Source of the DNA: Thermocaproicibacter sp002410755
GTDB taxonomy: Bacteria > Bacillota > Clostridia > Oscillospirales > Acutalibacteraceae
Direction of reading: 5' to 3'
Length of the DNA stretch: 64,000 bases
Assembly (NCBI GenBank): GCA_036839715.1
Contig: DAITDU010000001.1
Span: 62,001-126,000, forward strand
Position numbers and translations under genes: made by a program. Shown here piece after piece: positions 42,071-52,400 of the stretch (positions are counted from its first letter, which is position 1; every line of letters begins with the position of its first letter). The notes beneath the pieces were generated by a model. It made no database searches, was not told where the DNA came from, and saw only the letters and a list, made by a program, of their open reading frames with translations.

Positions 42071-42635
42071 GCTGAAAAGGCTTCCGCCCGACGACGTGAA
42101 CGATGCTCTGGAGTATTACGAAGAATATCTCGATGAGGCAGGCCCTGAAAAGGAAGCGGAAACAATCAGTGCTTGGGGGACGCCTGCTCAGGTTGCCTCA
42201 CAAATCCTTGCCGACTATGTCGTAAAGCAGGGGAATGGGACGCCGACCGCGAAAAAGGGGCTTTCCACCGCGTGGGCCGTAGCCCTTGCAATCTGTGCTT
42301 CGCCGGTTGCCGTGCCGCTTGCAGCGGCGGCAGTATGCGTCATGATTGCGCTGGTTGTGGCCGTCGCGGCGGTCATTTTGTCGATTGGCGCCTGTGCGGC
42401 CGCTCTTGCGGCAGGGGGCGTTGTCTGCGTGATAGCCGGCCTCAGCGTTACTTTTCAGAGCTTTCCCACAATGCTGTTCTTTGTCGGGATTGGGCTGCTC
42501 TGCGCTGGAGCAGGAATTGCCCTGTTCTTGTTTACTGTCTGGCTGGGCAAGAAAGGGTTCTTTTGGATTGCAAAGCTGTTCAGCAAAATACTTCCAAGGA
42601 GGAAAAAGTTATGCCTAAGACGAGAAAAATCCTGA
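42033..42635 (+). CDS. DUF1700 (HAAS-type) membrane protein
   Basis: The 200-residue protein begins with the DUF1700 signature MNREQFLKELRNRLKRLPPDDVNDALEYYEEYLDEAG, a helical cytoplasmic domain, then three or four hydrophobic segments between about 75 and 185. It starts inside padR after GGGAGGG and ends inside the DUF4097 gene, so all three are coupled. The domain is thought to link a PadR regulator to a membrane partner; that role is an inference from context. Confidence 0.88.
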   Translation: MNREQFLKELRNRLKRLPPDDVNDALEYYEEYLDEAGPEKEAETISAWGTPAQVASQILADYVVKQGNGTPTAKKGLSTAWAVALAICASPVAVPLAAAAVCVMIALVVAVAAVILSIGACAAALAAGGVVCVIAGLSVTFQSFPTMLFFVGIGLLCAGAGIALFLFTVWLGKKGFFWIAKLFSKILPRRKKLCLRREKS

Positions 42636-43792
42636 CGGTTGCAGGTATCCTGGCAGCAGCGGGAGCACTGCTTGCCGTGACTGGCTTTTTTACCGGGGCA
42701 AAAAGCATGGTCTCGTTTGGGGAAAACGGTATAACCATTGCCGACTACAGCGGGCAAGCTGCGACAGTACAGAAAGGAATCAAGCTGGATCACTTTACAT
42801 CTGTCGATGGGGAAGTAGATTATGCCAATGTCAGCTTTGTACCATCAGACCATTTTGGCGCGGATGTTGCCTACTATGGAAAAAAGCCGGAAATTACCGT
42901 GAGCGGCGGGACGCTGAAAATTACTCAGACGCGAAAGACATGGGGGGAAATCAACCTGTTTCTAAGAGCCGGGAATACTCCGAAAGTGGATACAATTACG
43001 GTCTATTATCCGGAGGGAACCCAAATGGACTGTTTTAATATGACGGACGAGAACGGTAGTCTCAGTGCAACCGGCTTCCATGTCCGGAATATGGCGGTCA
43101 CTTGTCAGTACGGCGGGCTTGAACTGAAAAACCTCGGGGCGGAGCATCTGAAGGCGACGCTTGGCAATGGGAACATGAAAATATCGGACAGCACAGCCGG
43201 GGACGTGCAGGTGAAAAATTCCTATGGCAGCACCAGCTTTTCTTCTGTACAAATATCCGAAAAAATGACGGTTTCTGCGTCCAATGGCTCCGTCAACATG
43301 GACGGCTGTAAAGTACAATCACTTTCCATTTCTGACAATTATGGCAGCGTGTCACTTAGTTCGCTCAGCGCGGAAAACCTAAACACATCGCTTGGCGATG
43401 GGAACCTGGAAATTACAGACAGTGAGACCGGGAATACACAAGTGAAAAATTCTTATGGTAGTGTCAAAACATCAGGGCTCAGTACTTCCAGTTTGAATAT
43501 CCAGTGCGGTAACGGTTCTATTTCTCTGAAAGGCAGGCTCACAGGAAAAACGGTACTTCACTCCGACTATGGAAGCATATTAGTTCAAACGTCGCTTCCG
43601 AAGGATCAGTATGGCTGTGATTGCTCTACCGATTACGGAAAGGTGACCGTTGATGGCAGGCAGTACCGCAGGGGCGTCTCCATTCTAAGCGACGCGAAAA
43701 ATTCACTCAGTGTCTCAACCGGAAACGGCGATATTGCCGTCACTTTTTCAGCCAAAACGGCAGAAAATTCTCAGGCTGAAAGAAAGGCTTAA
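42611..43792 (+). CDS. DUF4097 beta-helix-like surface protein
   Basis: The 393-residue protein has an N-terminal membrane segment (about 7-29) and then a run of short beta-strand repeats. Two copies of a longer unit can be read: LGNGNMKISDS...VKNSYGS and LGDGNLEITDS...VKNSYGS, about 85 residues apart, the pattern of DUF4097. It should face the outside of the cell. The ATG at 42611 follows AAGGAGG and lies within the end of the DUF1700 gene; the frame is open far upstream but that is a shadow of DUF1700. Biochemical role unknown. Confidence 0.85.
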   Translation: MPKTRKILTVAGILAAAGALLAVTGFFTGAKSMVSFGENGITIADYSGQAATVQKGIKLDHFTSVDGEVDYANVSFVPSDHFGADVAYYGKKPEITVSGGTLKITQTRKTWGEINLFLRAGNTPKVDTITVYYPEGTQMDCFNMTDENGSLSATGFHVRNMAVTCQYGGLELKNLGAEHLKATLGNGNMKISDSTAGDVQVKNSYGSTSFSSVQISEKMTVSASNGSVNMDGCKVQSLSISDNYGSVSLSSLSAENLNTSLGDGNLEITDSETGNTQVKNSYGSVKTSGLSTSSLNIQCGNGSISLKGRLTGKTVLHSDYGSILVQTSLPKDQYGCDCSTDYGKVTVDGRQYRRGVSILSDAKNSLSVSTGNGDIAVTFSAKTAENSQAERKA

Positions 43793-43795
43793 AAA

Positions 43796-44563
43796 ATGAA
43801 TCTTGAAATTCAAAATCTGACTGTAAAGTATGGAAGGTTTACAGCAATTTCCGACCTGTCCCTTACCCTGCACAGCGGTGGGCTGACCGGCCTCGTCGGG
43901 GCAAACGGTGCCGGCAAGTCAACACTCCTTAAGGCAATTTCTACTCTTCTCCGGCCGACATCAGGCCAGATCCTGCTGGACGGCATAAACATATGCAAAA
44001 AGCCCGGCGCTATGAGGCATGTGCTCGGCTATCTTCCGCAGAACGTACCATTTTACCCCAACCTGAGCGCATGGGAATACCTCATTTTTCTCACTTCAGT
44101 TAAGGGCCTGGATGAGAAAAAAGCGGAAAGGCAGATCCGCTCTCTGATGGCGGCCCTGCATCTTTCGGATGTTGGGAAAAAGCACCTTGCCGATTTTTCC
44201 GGCGGTATGCGCCAGCGGGTTGGTATAGCCGGCGCGCTGCTCGGTGACCCTAAAGTCATCATTTTTGATGAGCCGACAGCTGGGCTTGACCCGACGGAGC
44301 GGGTCGCTGTGCGGAACCTGCTGATGAGGCTTGCAGCCGACCGGATCGTGCTTCTTTCAACACATATCGTTTCCGATGTGGAAGCTGCGGCATCCAGCCT
44401 CATTCTTCTGAAAAAGGGGAAGGTGCTGTATTATGGCTCTCCGGAAGACCTTGCCGGATATGCGGAAGGCCATGTATGGCAGTGTGCAGTCCCCAGCCTT
44501 TCCACAATCCCGGAAGGGGTTACCGTCAGCTCGGCAGTTCAGGGGAAATCCGGAATCGTGTGA
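43796..44563 (+). CDS. ABC transporter ATPase, C-terminus frameshifted
   Basis: The 255-residue product has Walker A GANGAGKST (near residues 36-44), the signature FSGGMRQRVGIA, Walker B VIIFDEPTAGLDP and the switch His in STHIVSD, all intact. After residue 250 the frame hits TGA at 44561-44563, just where relatives continue to a PTLEDAYL-like end. That end is present in the next frame (44545-44661). A one-base loss in GGGG (44542-44545) or a programmed -1 shift would explain it. It pairs with the permease that follows. Confidence 0.85.
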   Translation: MNLEIQNLTVKYGRFTAISDLSLTLHSGGLTGLVGANGAGKSTLLKAISTLLRPTSGQILLDGINICKKPGAMRHVLGYLPQNVPFYPNLSAWEYLIFLTSVKGLDEKKAERQIRSLMAALHLSDVGKKHLADFSGGMRQRVGIAGALLGDPKVIIFDEPTAGLDPTERVAVRNLLMRLAADRIVLLSTHIVSDVEAAASSLILLKKGKVLYYGSPEDLAGYAEGHVWQCAVPSLSTIPEGVTVSSAVQGKSGIV

Positions 44564-44661
44564 AAATTGTCGGTGCACAGCCGGCTTTCGGCAGGCCGGA
44601 GGCTTCGACGCCGACCTTGGAAGACGCTTGCCTTTACGCAATGCGGGGTGAGTCTGCATGA
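44545..44661 (+). pseudogene. Displaced C-terminal tail of the ABC ATPase
   Basis: In frame -1 relative to the ATPase, the sequence reads EIRNRVKIVGAQPAFGRPE and then STPTLEDACLYAMRG before TGA. TPTLEDA-L is the usual end of this ATPase class. The TGA overlaps the permease ATG (ATGA at 44658), as expected if the full-length ATPase ended here. Confidence 0.75.
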
Positions 44662-46211
44662 AAGGTTCGCATGGAATTCTTGGAACAGCAAAAGCGGATT
44701 TTCTGGAACGCGTGCGGAAATTTTCCTTTTTCGGTATGGCTGCGCTTCTGGTTTTTACTGCGTTCTGGTTTGTGCCCCGGACTTCCAATTCCGGCTTTTC
44801 TGTCCTTGTTATTGAGCCGGAGAGATTTTTACAGGGCTCCGATCCGTCCTGGATTCCGATGGCATCGGCGATGTGCGGCGGGATGCTTCTGTGCCTGATT
44901 GGCTTTGCATATATCAAAAACTCGGTTCAGCATGACCTGAGCCTTGGAATTTTCCATGTTGTGCAGGTTTCACCCCTGAAGCGAAGCGCATACCTGTTTG
45001 GAAAATTTCTCTCTAACTTTCTGCTTTTACTTTTATTTCTTGGTTTGCTTACGGCAGCCTCTTTCGTGACTATGATTATTCGTTTTCCTGGAAAACTGAT
45101 TTCGCTTTATTCTTTTTTCTCGCCATTTCTCTGTGTGATTCCCGGCCTCCTTTTTGTTGACGCATTTGCCCTTTTTACTGACTGTGCACCCGGTTTCCGC
45201 AGGAGCAGCGGATTTTCGTTTGCCGTTTTTCTGGTTTTTTTCACCTGCGTGCTGACTTTCAACTGCTTTGACTACAACCCCTACCGCCTGTTTTCAATTT
45301 TTGACTTCAGTGGATACCTTTGGATGCGCAACAGCATTTCGGAAGCAGCAAAGGCAGTTTCAGGGAGCCCAATCACACAAATCAACATTTTGACCGGTTT
45401 TTATACGCGAGGGCAAAACCTGCAGCGGTTACCATTTTGTGGCCTAGTGCCTTCCGCGGCCTTTTTGTCTGATAAAGCTATTCTGACTGTTTTCAGCTTG
45501 CTCCTGGTTTTTCTGTCTTCTTTTATGCTTCCAAAGTCGCAGAAAGCCGCTGCGTTATCCGTAAAGCGGAAAGCAGGCAAGGCTGGGGATACCCAGACAA
45601 AGATTCCGCCTTTTCACTTTGGCCTTGCCCATTCCGAAGCGGCAATCCTCCTGAAAGATCAGCCCGGTTTTTGGTGGGTGGCGGCTGCCGCTCTCTGGAT
45701 TGCAAACTGCTTTTCACCGATGGATGCAGTCCGCAGTGCCCTTTTTCCACTTGCATTTGCCTGGATGCTTCCGGCCTTTTCCAGAATGGGATGCCTTGAA
45801 TACCAGACTGGTATGGCCTCGGTGCTCTGCACCATTTCTGGTGCTCCAGCCAGGCAGGCACTTTCCTGTTGGCATATCGGCTTTTCCATCTCTGTCCTTA
45901 CCGCCCTGCCTGTTTTGCTGCGCCTGCTTTTTTCCGGCAGTTTTGCAGAACTGGCTTCTGTGCTTGTCTTTACCGTCTTTATTCCCTCTGCCGCGCTTTT
46001 CCTTGGCGACAGGACAAAGACAAACCGCCCCTTTGAAGTCCTTTTTCTGGTTTTCTGTTTCCTAATCATGAATGTACCACAGCTTATTTTTATCGGCAGA
46101 TTTTTTACGGCCACATCTGCCTTGCAGGTAGCGGTGGCCGCAGTGGCCGCCGCCGCAATGATGCTTTTCACATTTTTAAGGAAACGAATGTCCTACCTTT
46201 CAGCGGCCTGA
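44658..46211 (+). CDS. ABC transporter permease (two-domain, about 12 membrane segments)
   Basis: The 517-residue protein is highly hydrophobic, with two clusters of membrane segments separated by a charged stretch near residues 295-325 (KSQKAAALSVKRKAGKAGDT). It starts at ATG 44658 with GGGGTGAG upstream, overlapping the restored ATPase frame. No named family is certain; by place and shape it is the membrane part of an ABC-2-like exporter. Substrate unknown. It is followed by a terminator, so it ends the PadR module. Confidence 0.75.
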   Translation: MKGSHGILGTAKADFLERVRKFSFFGMAALLVFTAFWFVPRTSNSGFSVLVIEPERFLQGSDPSWIPMASAMCGGMLLCLIGFAYIKNSVQHDLSLGIFHVVQVSPLKRSAYLFGKFLSNFLLLLLFLGLLTAASFVTMIIRFPGKLISLYSFFSPFLCVIPGLLFVDAFALFTDCAPGFRRSSGFSFAVFLVFFTCVLTFNCFDYNPYRLFSIFDFSGYLWMRNSISEAAKAVSGSPITQINILTGFYTRGQNLQRLPFCGLVPSAAFLSDKAILTVFSLLLVFLSSFMLPKSQKAAALSVKRKAGKAGDTQTKIPPFHFGLAHSEAAILLKDQPGFWWVAAAALWIANCFSPMDAVRSALFPLAFAWMLPAFSRMGCLEYQTGMASVLCTISGAPARQALSCWHIGFSISVLTALPVLLRLLFSGSFAELASVLVFTVFIPSAALFLGDRTKTNRPFEVLFLVFCFLIMNVPQLIFIGRFFTATSALQVAVAAVAAAAMMLFTFLRKRMSYLSAA

Positions 46212-46241
46212 AAAGCTAAAAGCACTAAAAATACATGGAAG

Positions 46242-46279
46242 GCTTCCCGCTACGGAATTTTATAGCGGGAGGCTTTTTT
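46242..46279 (+). terminator. Intrinsic terminator of the PadR/ABC module
   Basis: GCTTCCCGCTA (46242-46252) pairs with TAGCGGGAGGC (46263-46273) with one G-T pair and is followed by TTTTTT. Confidence 0.85.
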
Positions 46280-46346
46280 AATCCCCTTTTAGCAGCCATT
46301 GCTTGTTTCTTTATGATATTTTAATAAAATATTTCCAGACTTGGAG

Positions 46347-46352
46347 TATAAT
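46347..46352 (+). promoter_or_regulatory. Possible -10 of the large lyase gene
   Basis: TATAAT at 46347-46352 lies 129 bases before the ATG in a very AT-rich stretch. No convincing -35 is placed 16-18 bases upstream, so an activator may be needed. Confidence 0.35.
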
Positions 46353-46480
46353 ATAAAAAAAGAGCATATTTGCCAAATTGTATTAACAGTGGTACAAAAT
46401 TAATATACATATATATGATGAACCGTAAATTCGTTGAATCAAGTAAACCAATTATTAGCTGAAAGAGGAGGAAAAATTGA

Positions 46481-49400
46481 ATGAAAAAGAAAGTGAAAAT
46501 GTGCCGCTGCGGACGGCGCGTACTGGCCTGCATTTTGTCTTTTGCTACCCTGCTTGCCGTGTCTCCGCTGGCTGCGTCTGCGGCGGGTACCTCCGGGCCG
46601 GAAGAAGACCAGAACCATGCTTTGCAGATCAATGCAGGGCAAAAAGGAAACAAAGTGGATTATGCATGGGCTAAACTTATCCTCCCTGAAGATAAGCAAG
46701 TTGACGGGGCTTACACGATCAGCTACGATTACCGCAATCTGGCGGCAAAGAACGGCCGGATCAATTACACCCTGTGGAAAGCAGAAGGGACAGCCGGCGG
46801 CTTGATTGGGCCCAGCAAAATCTATGATTTCGGGATGAACGGGAATGACAACTACACAGTCCGCTATAATGGCGTGGCCATTTATCCGGTAGCGGACCTT
46901 TCAGTCTGGAATCATATGGAGTATCGTGTCAATGGCGGAGCCTTTGAGTTTTATATCAATGGCACGAAAATTACGGACAGTTCCTTTGATCCCACAAGCA
47001 GCGGAAAACTGAAAACGTTGCTGCTGGGCGGTGCCTATGAGGGGACCGGCGGCATCGGACAGTTTGACAATTTTAAGATTACAAAAGACGGGAAAGATGT
47101 CTACTCCCAGGATTTTGAACAGGCAACACTGGATTCCCTGGAAAAAGAAGGCTGGAAATTTGCACAGGCCGGTTCTGGCCTTAGCTCCGTAGTTCAGGCG
47201 GATCCGGTGAAGAAACCAAGCACAGAAAAAGGCTCCCTTCAGATAAGCAGAAATAATAATAAGCCGGGATGGGCCAGAAAAGACAATCTGGGCATAAAAT
47301 CCAATCAGTATTCCATCAGCTTTGACTATAAAAATGTCGTTGCTCCGACCGCTGCGGACAGCAGCAACTGCTTCTTCCAGGTGGCGGAGTTCAGCCAAGA
47401 CGGCCTGATGAAAAACCTGATTAAGAACAATTCTGAGGGCTTGCAGTTTATGCTTGGCAGCAAGCGTGCAGACCTTATGATGAATATGAAGAAGTGGAAC
47501 CATTTTGACATTGATGTAGACGGCAGCAAAGTTGAGATTTCAGTAAACGGAAAAGTCTGCTTTACCGGAACAAGTTCTTCCACCGATATACCGACTCAGT
47601 TTGGGTGGATCGGTGACGGTGACGCGGAAGGGACGTACTGGGATGGAAGCAGCCTTTACGATAACTTTGCCGTAAAGGACAGCGGCAAAGTCATTTACCA
47701 GCAGAATTTTGACGGTGAAACCATTGCGCAGCTCCAGTCAGAAGGCTGGTACTTTGCTTCGGCAGATGCGATGGCAGTCAGCGGGATGGATGCCTCCGAC
47801 AAAGACGGCCTTTCTTCCCTAACACTGAAAGCGCAGCAGAACATTTTCACAAAAGGAATTACAGTAAAAGCAGCGGATTTTCTGAAAGCTTCTGCCGAGA
47901 TGTCGGACGGCACCGCAGTCACGGATGACAAGATGGCAGTTTCCTATACATCCAGCAATCCGGCAATCGCCGAAGTGACTCAGGCAGACAATGTGCCTGC
48001 CTTCCATTTCAAAACGGCTGGTTCCGTTACTATCACTGCCAGCCTGACGCTCGACGGCATTACTAAAACAGCGTCAGTCCCAATTAATGTGATAGACAGC
48101 GCCGAGCCATTATTACTTATTGTTCCCGAAAATGACACAGTGCTCGCTGTTGGCGGGACCATGAAACTTAGCCCATCCGTCAGCCTGAGTGATATGACCA
48201 CCCATACCCTGTCAGAAGATGAAATTCGGGAATCAAAGCTTACGGCAGTCAGCAGTGACCCGTCAACTGTTTCGGCTGATGGTATGAATTTAAAGGCGTT
48301 GAAGACCGGAAAAGTCACCATCACCGTTTCCGGCGTTTGGAGCGGGAAGACATTAAAGCAATCGTTTACCATTTCTGTGGTTGCAATGCAGTCTGTCCAT
48401 GCTTTGATCCTATCGACTAACCTTTACCAGGGCGATCAGGTTACTGTTGCGGCGCGCGGGGTTTTAAGTGACGGCAGCGAGACTGACCTGACTTCAAAGG
48501 CATCTTTCTCAGCGGAAAACGCGTCGGTAAAAACAGAAGACGGCAAGACTTTCCTCGTTTGCAACACGGTGGGAACGGTGAAACTGACGGCCACTTACGG
48601 AGGCCTCAGCGATACTGCGGAAGCAGAAATCAAAGCCGTTAACCCTGTAAAGACACGTGCCTCCTATTACACAGAGGAGCGTGTAAAAAATCTGCGGACC
48701 AATGCGGATACATATTCCTGGGGGCAAAACGAGAAGAGCGTAGCCGTAACAACAGCTGAAAAATGGCTTTCAGAATATCCAACCGACGCAGCTCTGCGCA
48801 GCGTGGTCCCTTCCCAAGATATTGGCCGTACCTTCGGAGTAAACCCGGACGGGTGCCTTGTCTGCGGGCGTGCGGTTATCAATTCGGATGGGAATTATCC
48901 GTATACGTGGGATACCAGCAAAGAAGACTGGAAAATCACCTGCCCGTACTGCGGAATGCAGTTCCCAACCAATGACTTTGCCGCTTACTATAAGAACGGC
49001 CTGAATGAGGTCGGCGACTTTGACGCAAAGCTTGCAAAATCACGCAATAATGAATTGATTGCGAAAGGCGAAAAAGGCAACCTTGTAAACCTTTATGCTG
49101 TAAACGGCCTTCCGGAAGAAACAGAGGAAAAAGTCCGCAAAGAGCTGACAGAAGCTAAAACATCCAATGGAGCCAGGATGTACACCGACAACCAGATTGA
49201 GCAGACCATTCATTCCATCAAGACCGATCTTAGCTGGGGCGTTGATGATGGCATGGGCTACAACTGGGACGGAACCGATACTGAAAAATATGGCAACCCA
49301 TATACCTTTGTCGGCTATTATGCCCACTTTGCCATCTGGCACGGAAACTCCTCCATTGTTTATGGGATGATTCACGACTTTGCACAGGCTTATCTCTATA

Positions 49401-52400
49401 CCGGTGCGCAGAAGTATGCGGATGCTGCGATTATCCTTCTGGACCGTGTTGCAGATGAATACCCGAACATGCATCTCAGTGCATATCCGCATAACGGATA
49501 CTACGGATTTACCAACAGCGACGGGCACAATACTCCCAAGTCGCTTGGTCGTCTGGTTGGGAGCATTTGGGACAATACCGATTCAAAGAATTTCCTCTAT
49601 TCCTATGATGCCATTTATCCTGCCATTGCAACAATGTCTGACAGTACGCGCGAATTCCTTGCTAAAGCCAGCGGGAACCCGCAGGAAGGCAACAGCAGCC
49701 GTCTCAAAGTCCATTTTGAAGACGGCATTATCCGCGAAATTGAGAAGGCATTTTGTGACGGCGACCTAAGCGCTAATCCGGGCGCACCTCAGACCACGCT
49801 CGCCGTTGCGGCGGTGATTATGGACCATTATCCGGAAACCCAGGAATGGCTGAACCTCGACTACGCGCCGGGCGACTGTGACTATACCACGCCAAAGGAA
49901 AAACGCACCGGCAATATCCTCGGGGTGCTGGACAATGATGTAGATCCTGATGGCCAGGGCTATGAATGTTCGCTTGGCTATAATTCCGGCTGGACGAATT
50001 CATGGATCGAAGTTGCCGATGTGCTTGACGAGTATCAGCTTCCAAAGGATTCGGCTGGAAAAGAACATTTGCTGAATTTGCCGGCAGGAACATCGTCGGA
50101 TCTCTATCTGAATTCCCGCTTTCGTAAAATGCTTCTCTCCGACTGCAATTATCTCCTGACAAATGAATATATCCCCAATATTGGGGATACCGGAGCAACT
50201 GCAAAGCCGGATACCTCAATTCTCGACCCGGACCTTCTCCTCAAAGCATATGACCGGCTGACGTCTCTCGACCCGACAGGTGGAGCAAAAGGCGATTATG
50301 ATGTCCTTGCGCAGACGCTTTACCTGCTGAATTCCAAATCGTCTTCCAACCTCCATACGAGCATCATGTCGGCCGATCCCATGGCCGCCGCGAAGAAAAT
50401 TCAAGCTGTTGTCAACAGCAAAGGTGAATTGAACCTTTCTTCGCAGAACTTTGCTTCGTTTGGCCTAGGCATCCTGCGCGACGGTGTTGACAAAACTTCT
50501 GCCGCATACCGCGGGAAAGATCTCTTTTTCCCGTCCCTGAAAAAATCCTATGCGGATGGCGCCTCTAATGACAACTTTAAAGGCCTTGACCAGATTGATC
50601 CAAACGGCAAGGTTGGCGCATCAGTCAGCTATCAGTTCGATTTAAGCGGGATGGATTTTTCCTACCAGCTCTATCTGAAAATCCACAATTACCCCGGTGG
50701 CTGGGGCAAATGGGGGCTTACCCTGAACGGCAAGAACCTCGGTACGGTAGACTTTGGCAGCACGGAGCGTCAGGCAGGAACAAACCTGATTAAGATTGCC
50801 GATGTTTCCGGCCTGCAACGCACAGGCAATACACTTACCTTTACCTGCGAAGGCGGCTCCGGGAACATGAAGATGGGCGTGTATGACCTGTATCTTCTTG
50901 AGGCCGGAAAGACAATGCCGCCGCTTGGAATCAAATCGGATACAACACAGCGCGCCCTCTGGATGTTCTATGGTTCTGCCGGCAGCAGCCACGGCCATGC
51001 GGATCCGTTGAACCTTGGCTACATTGGCTACAACCTTGACCTGCTCCCGGATCTTGGTTACCCGAACACAGCGGGAAGCGGAAACAGCGATGCCAAAATT
51101 ATGGAAAACAGCAACATGGCACATAACACCGTCAGTTTCAGCACCGCAACCGATAACACTTATTATAAGCATTACCGAAACTATGGCTATATTGACCACT
51201 TTGACGGCAGCAATAAAAATGTTCAGATTATCAGCGCAAATACGCCGGGCGTTATTAATGGCGGCGTTTCCTTTGCCGATTTGTTTCAACGCACTTCCGC
51301 GTTGATCCGGATTGACGACCAGAATTCTTATATTGTTGACCTGTTCCGGGTAAAAGGCAAAAACTCGAGCCAGGAATATCAGTATAATCTTCACACAATG
51401 GAAATTGACAAGGCAAAAACAGTTCTTTCCGGCCTAAGCAGCGCGAAGCAGGTCGCTCCGAGCAATGGTTATCAACCGGAGACCATGCAGAATGTTTACC
51501 AGTACACCAAAAACGGCAGCTCCTTCAGCGTAGATTGGAACGTAAAGGATACCTGGAACCAGTATAAGGGAGGGGACAGCGCGGACACCAATGTCCATCT
51601 GAAAGTTACCATGTTGAATGCCGGTGATTACAGCCGCGTGATGCTTGGTGAAATTGTTCCGCCGCAGAACTACACAAAGGTGCTCAGCCTGCAGAACCTG
51701 ATGGTTACCGGAAAAGGCGCGACTACCTTTACCACCGTTCTGGAGCCTTATGAGGAACAGAGCAATATTGCTTCTATTGAACCGCTGACCGTTACCAAGG
51801 ACGGAAAAACGGCTGACAGCCAAAAAGTCCGTGCCATCAAGGTAGTGCTGAAAAACGGCAGAACAGATTATATTGTCAATTCACTTGACACGGATTCAAC
51901 GTACCGTGTTGCCGACAAATTCGATTTTAAAGGGTTCTTTGGAGTTTATTCGGAGAAAGACGGAAAAGCCGTTCAGACTTATCTGCTGGATGGAAGCCAG
52001 ATTGGCAGCACGCAGGCTCAGGCTTCCGTTACCGGAAAAGTTACCGGCATGACCGATACCCTGACTGCCGAAAACTACATCGATATTAAATCAGAAAATG
52101 AAGTAAATCCAACAGACCTTGTGGGCAAATATATCTATGTTGACAACTCCGATGTTTTCGACCTCAATAGGACAGCATCTGATCCGAGTGGCTATGACCA
52201 CAAAAAGAGCGGGCGCTTTGTTTATAATGCCACATACTGTATCTTGGGTGCCCAGAAACTTGCAGATGGAACAATCCGCCTGAATATCGGCGATACTTCT
52301 ACGGTGCGCGGGGTAACAGATGACGGTGTTACAGCAATCAAAAATTTCAACATCAATTCTGCCTTCCGAATCCCGCTGAACGTATACAAAGAAGAGCAGC

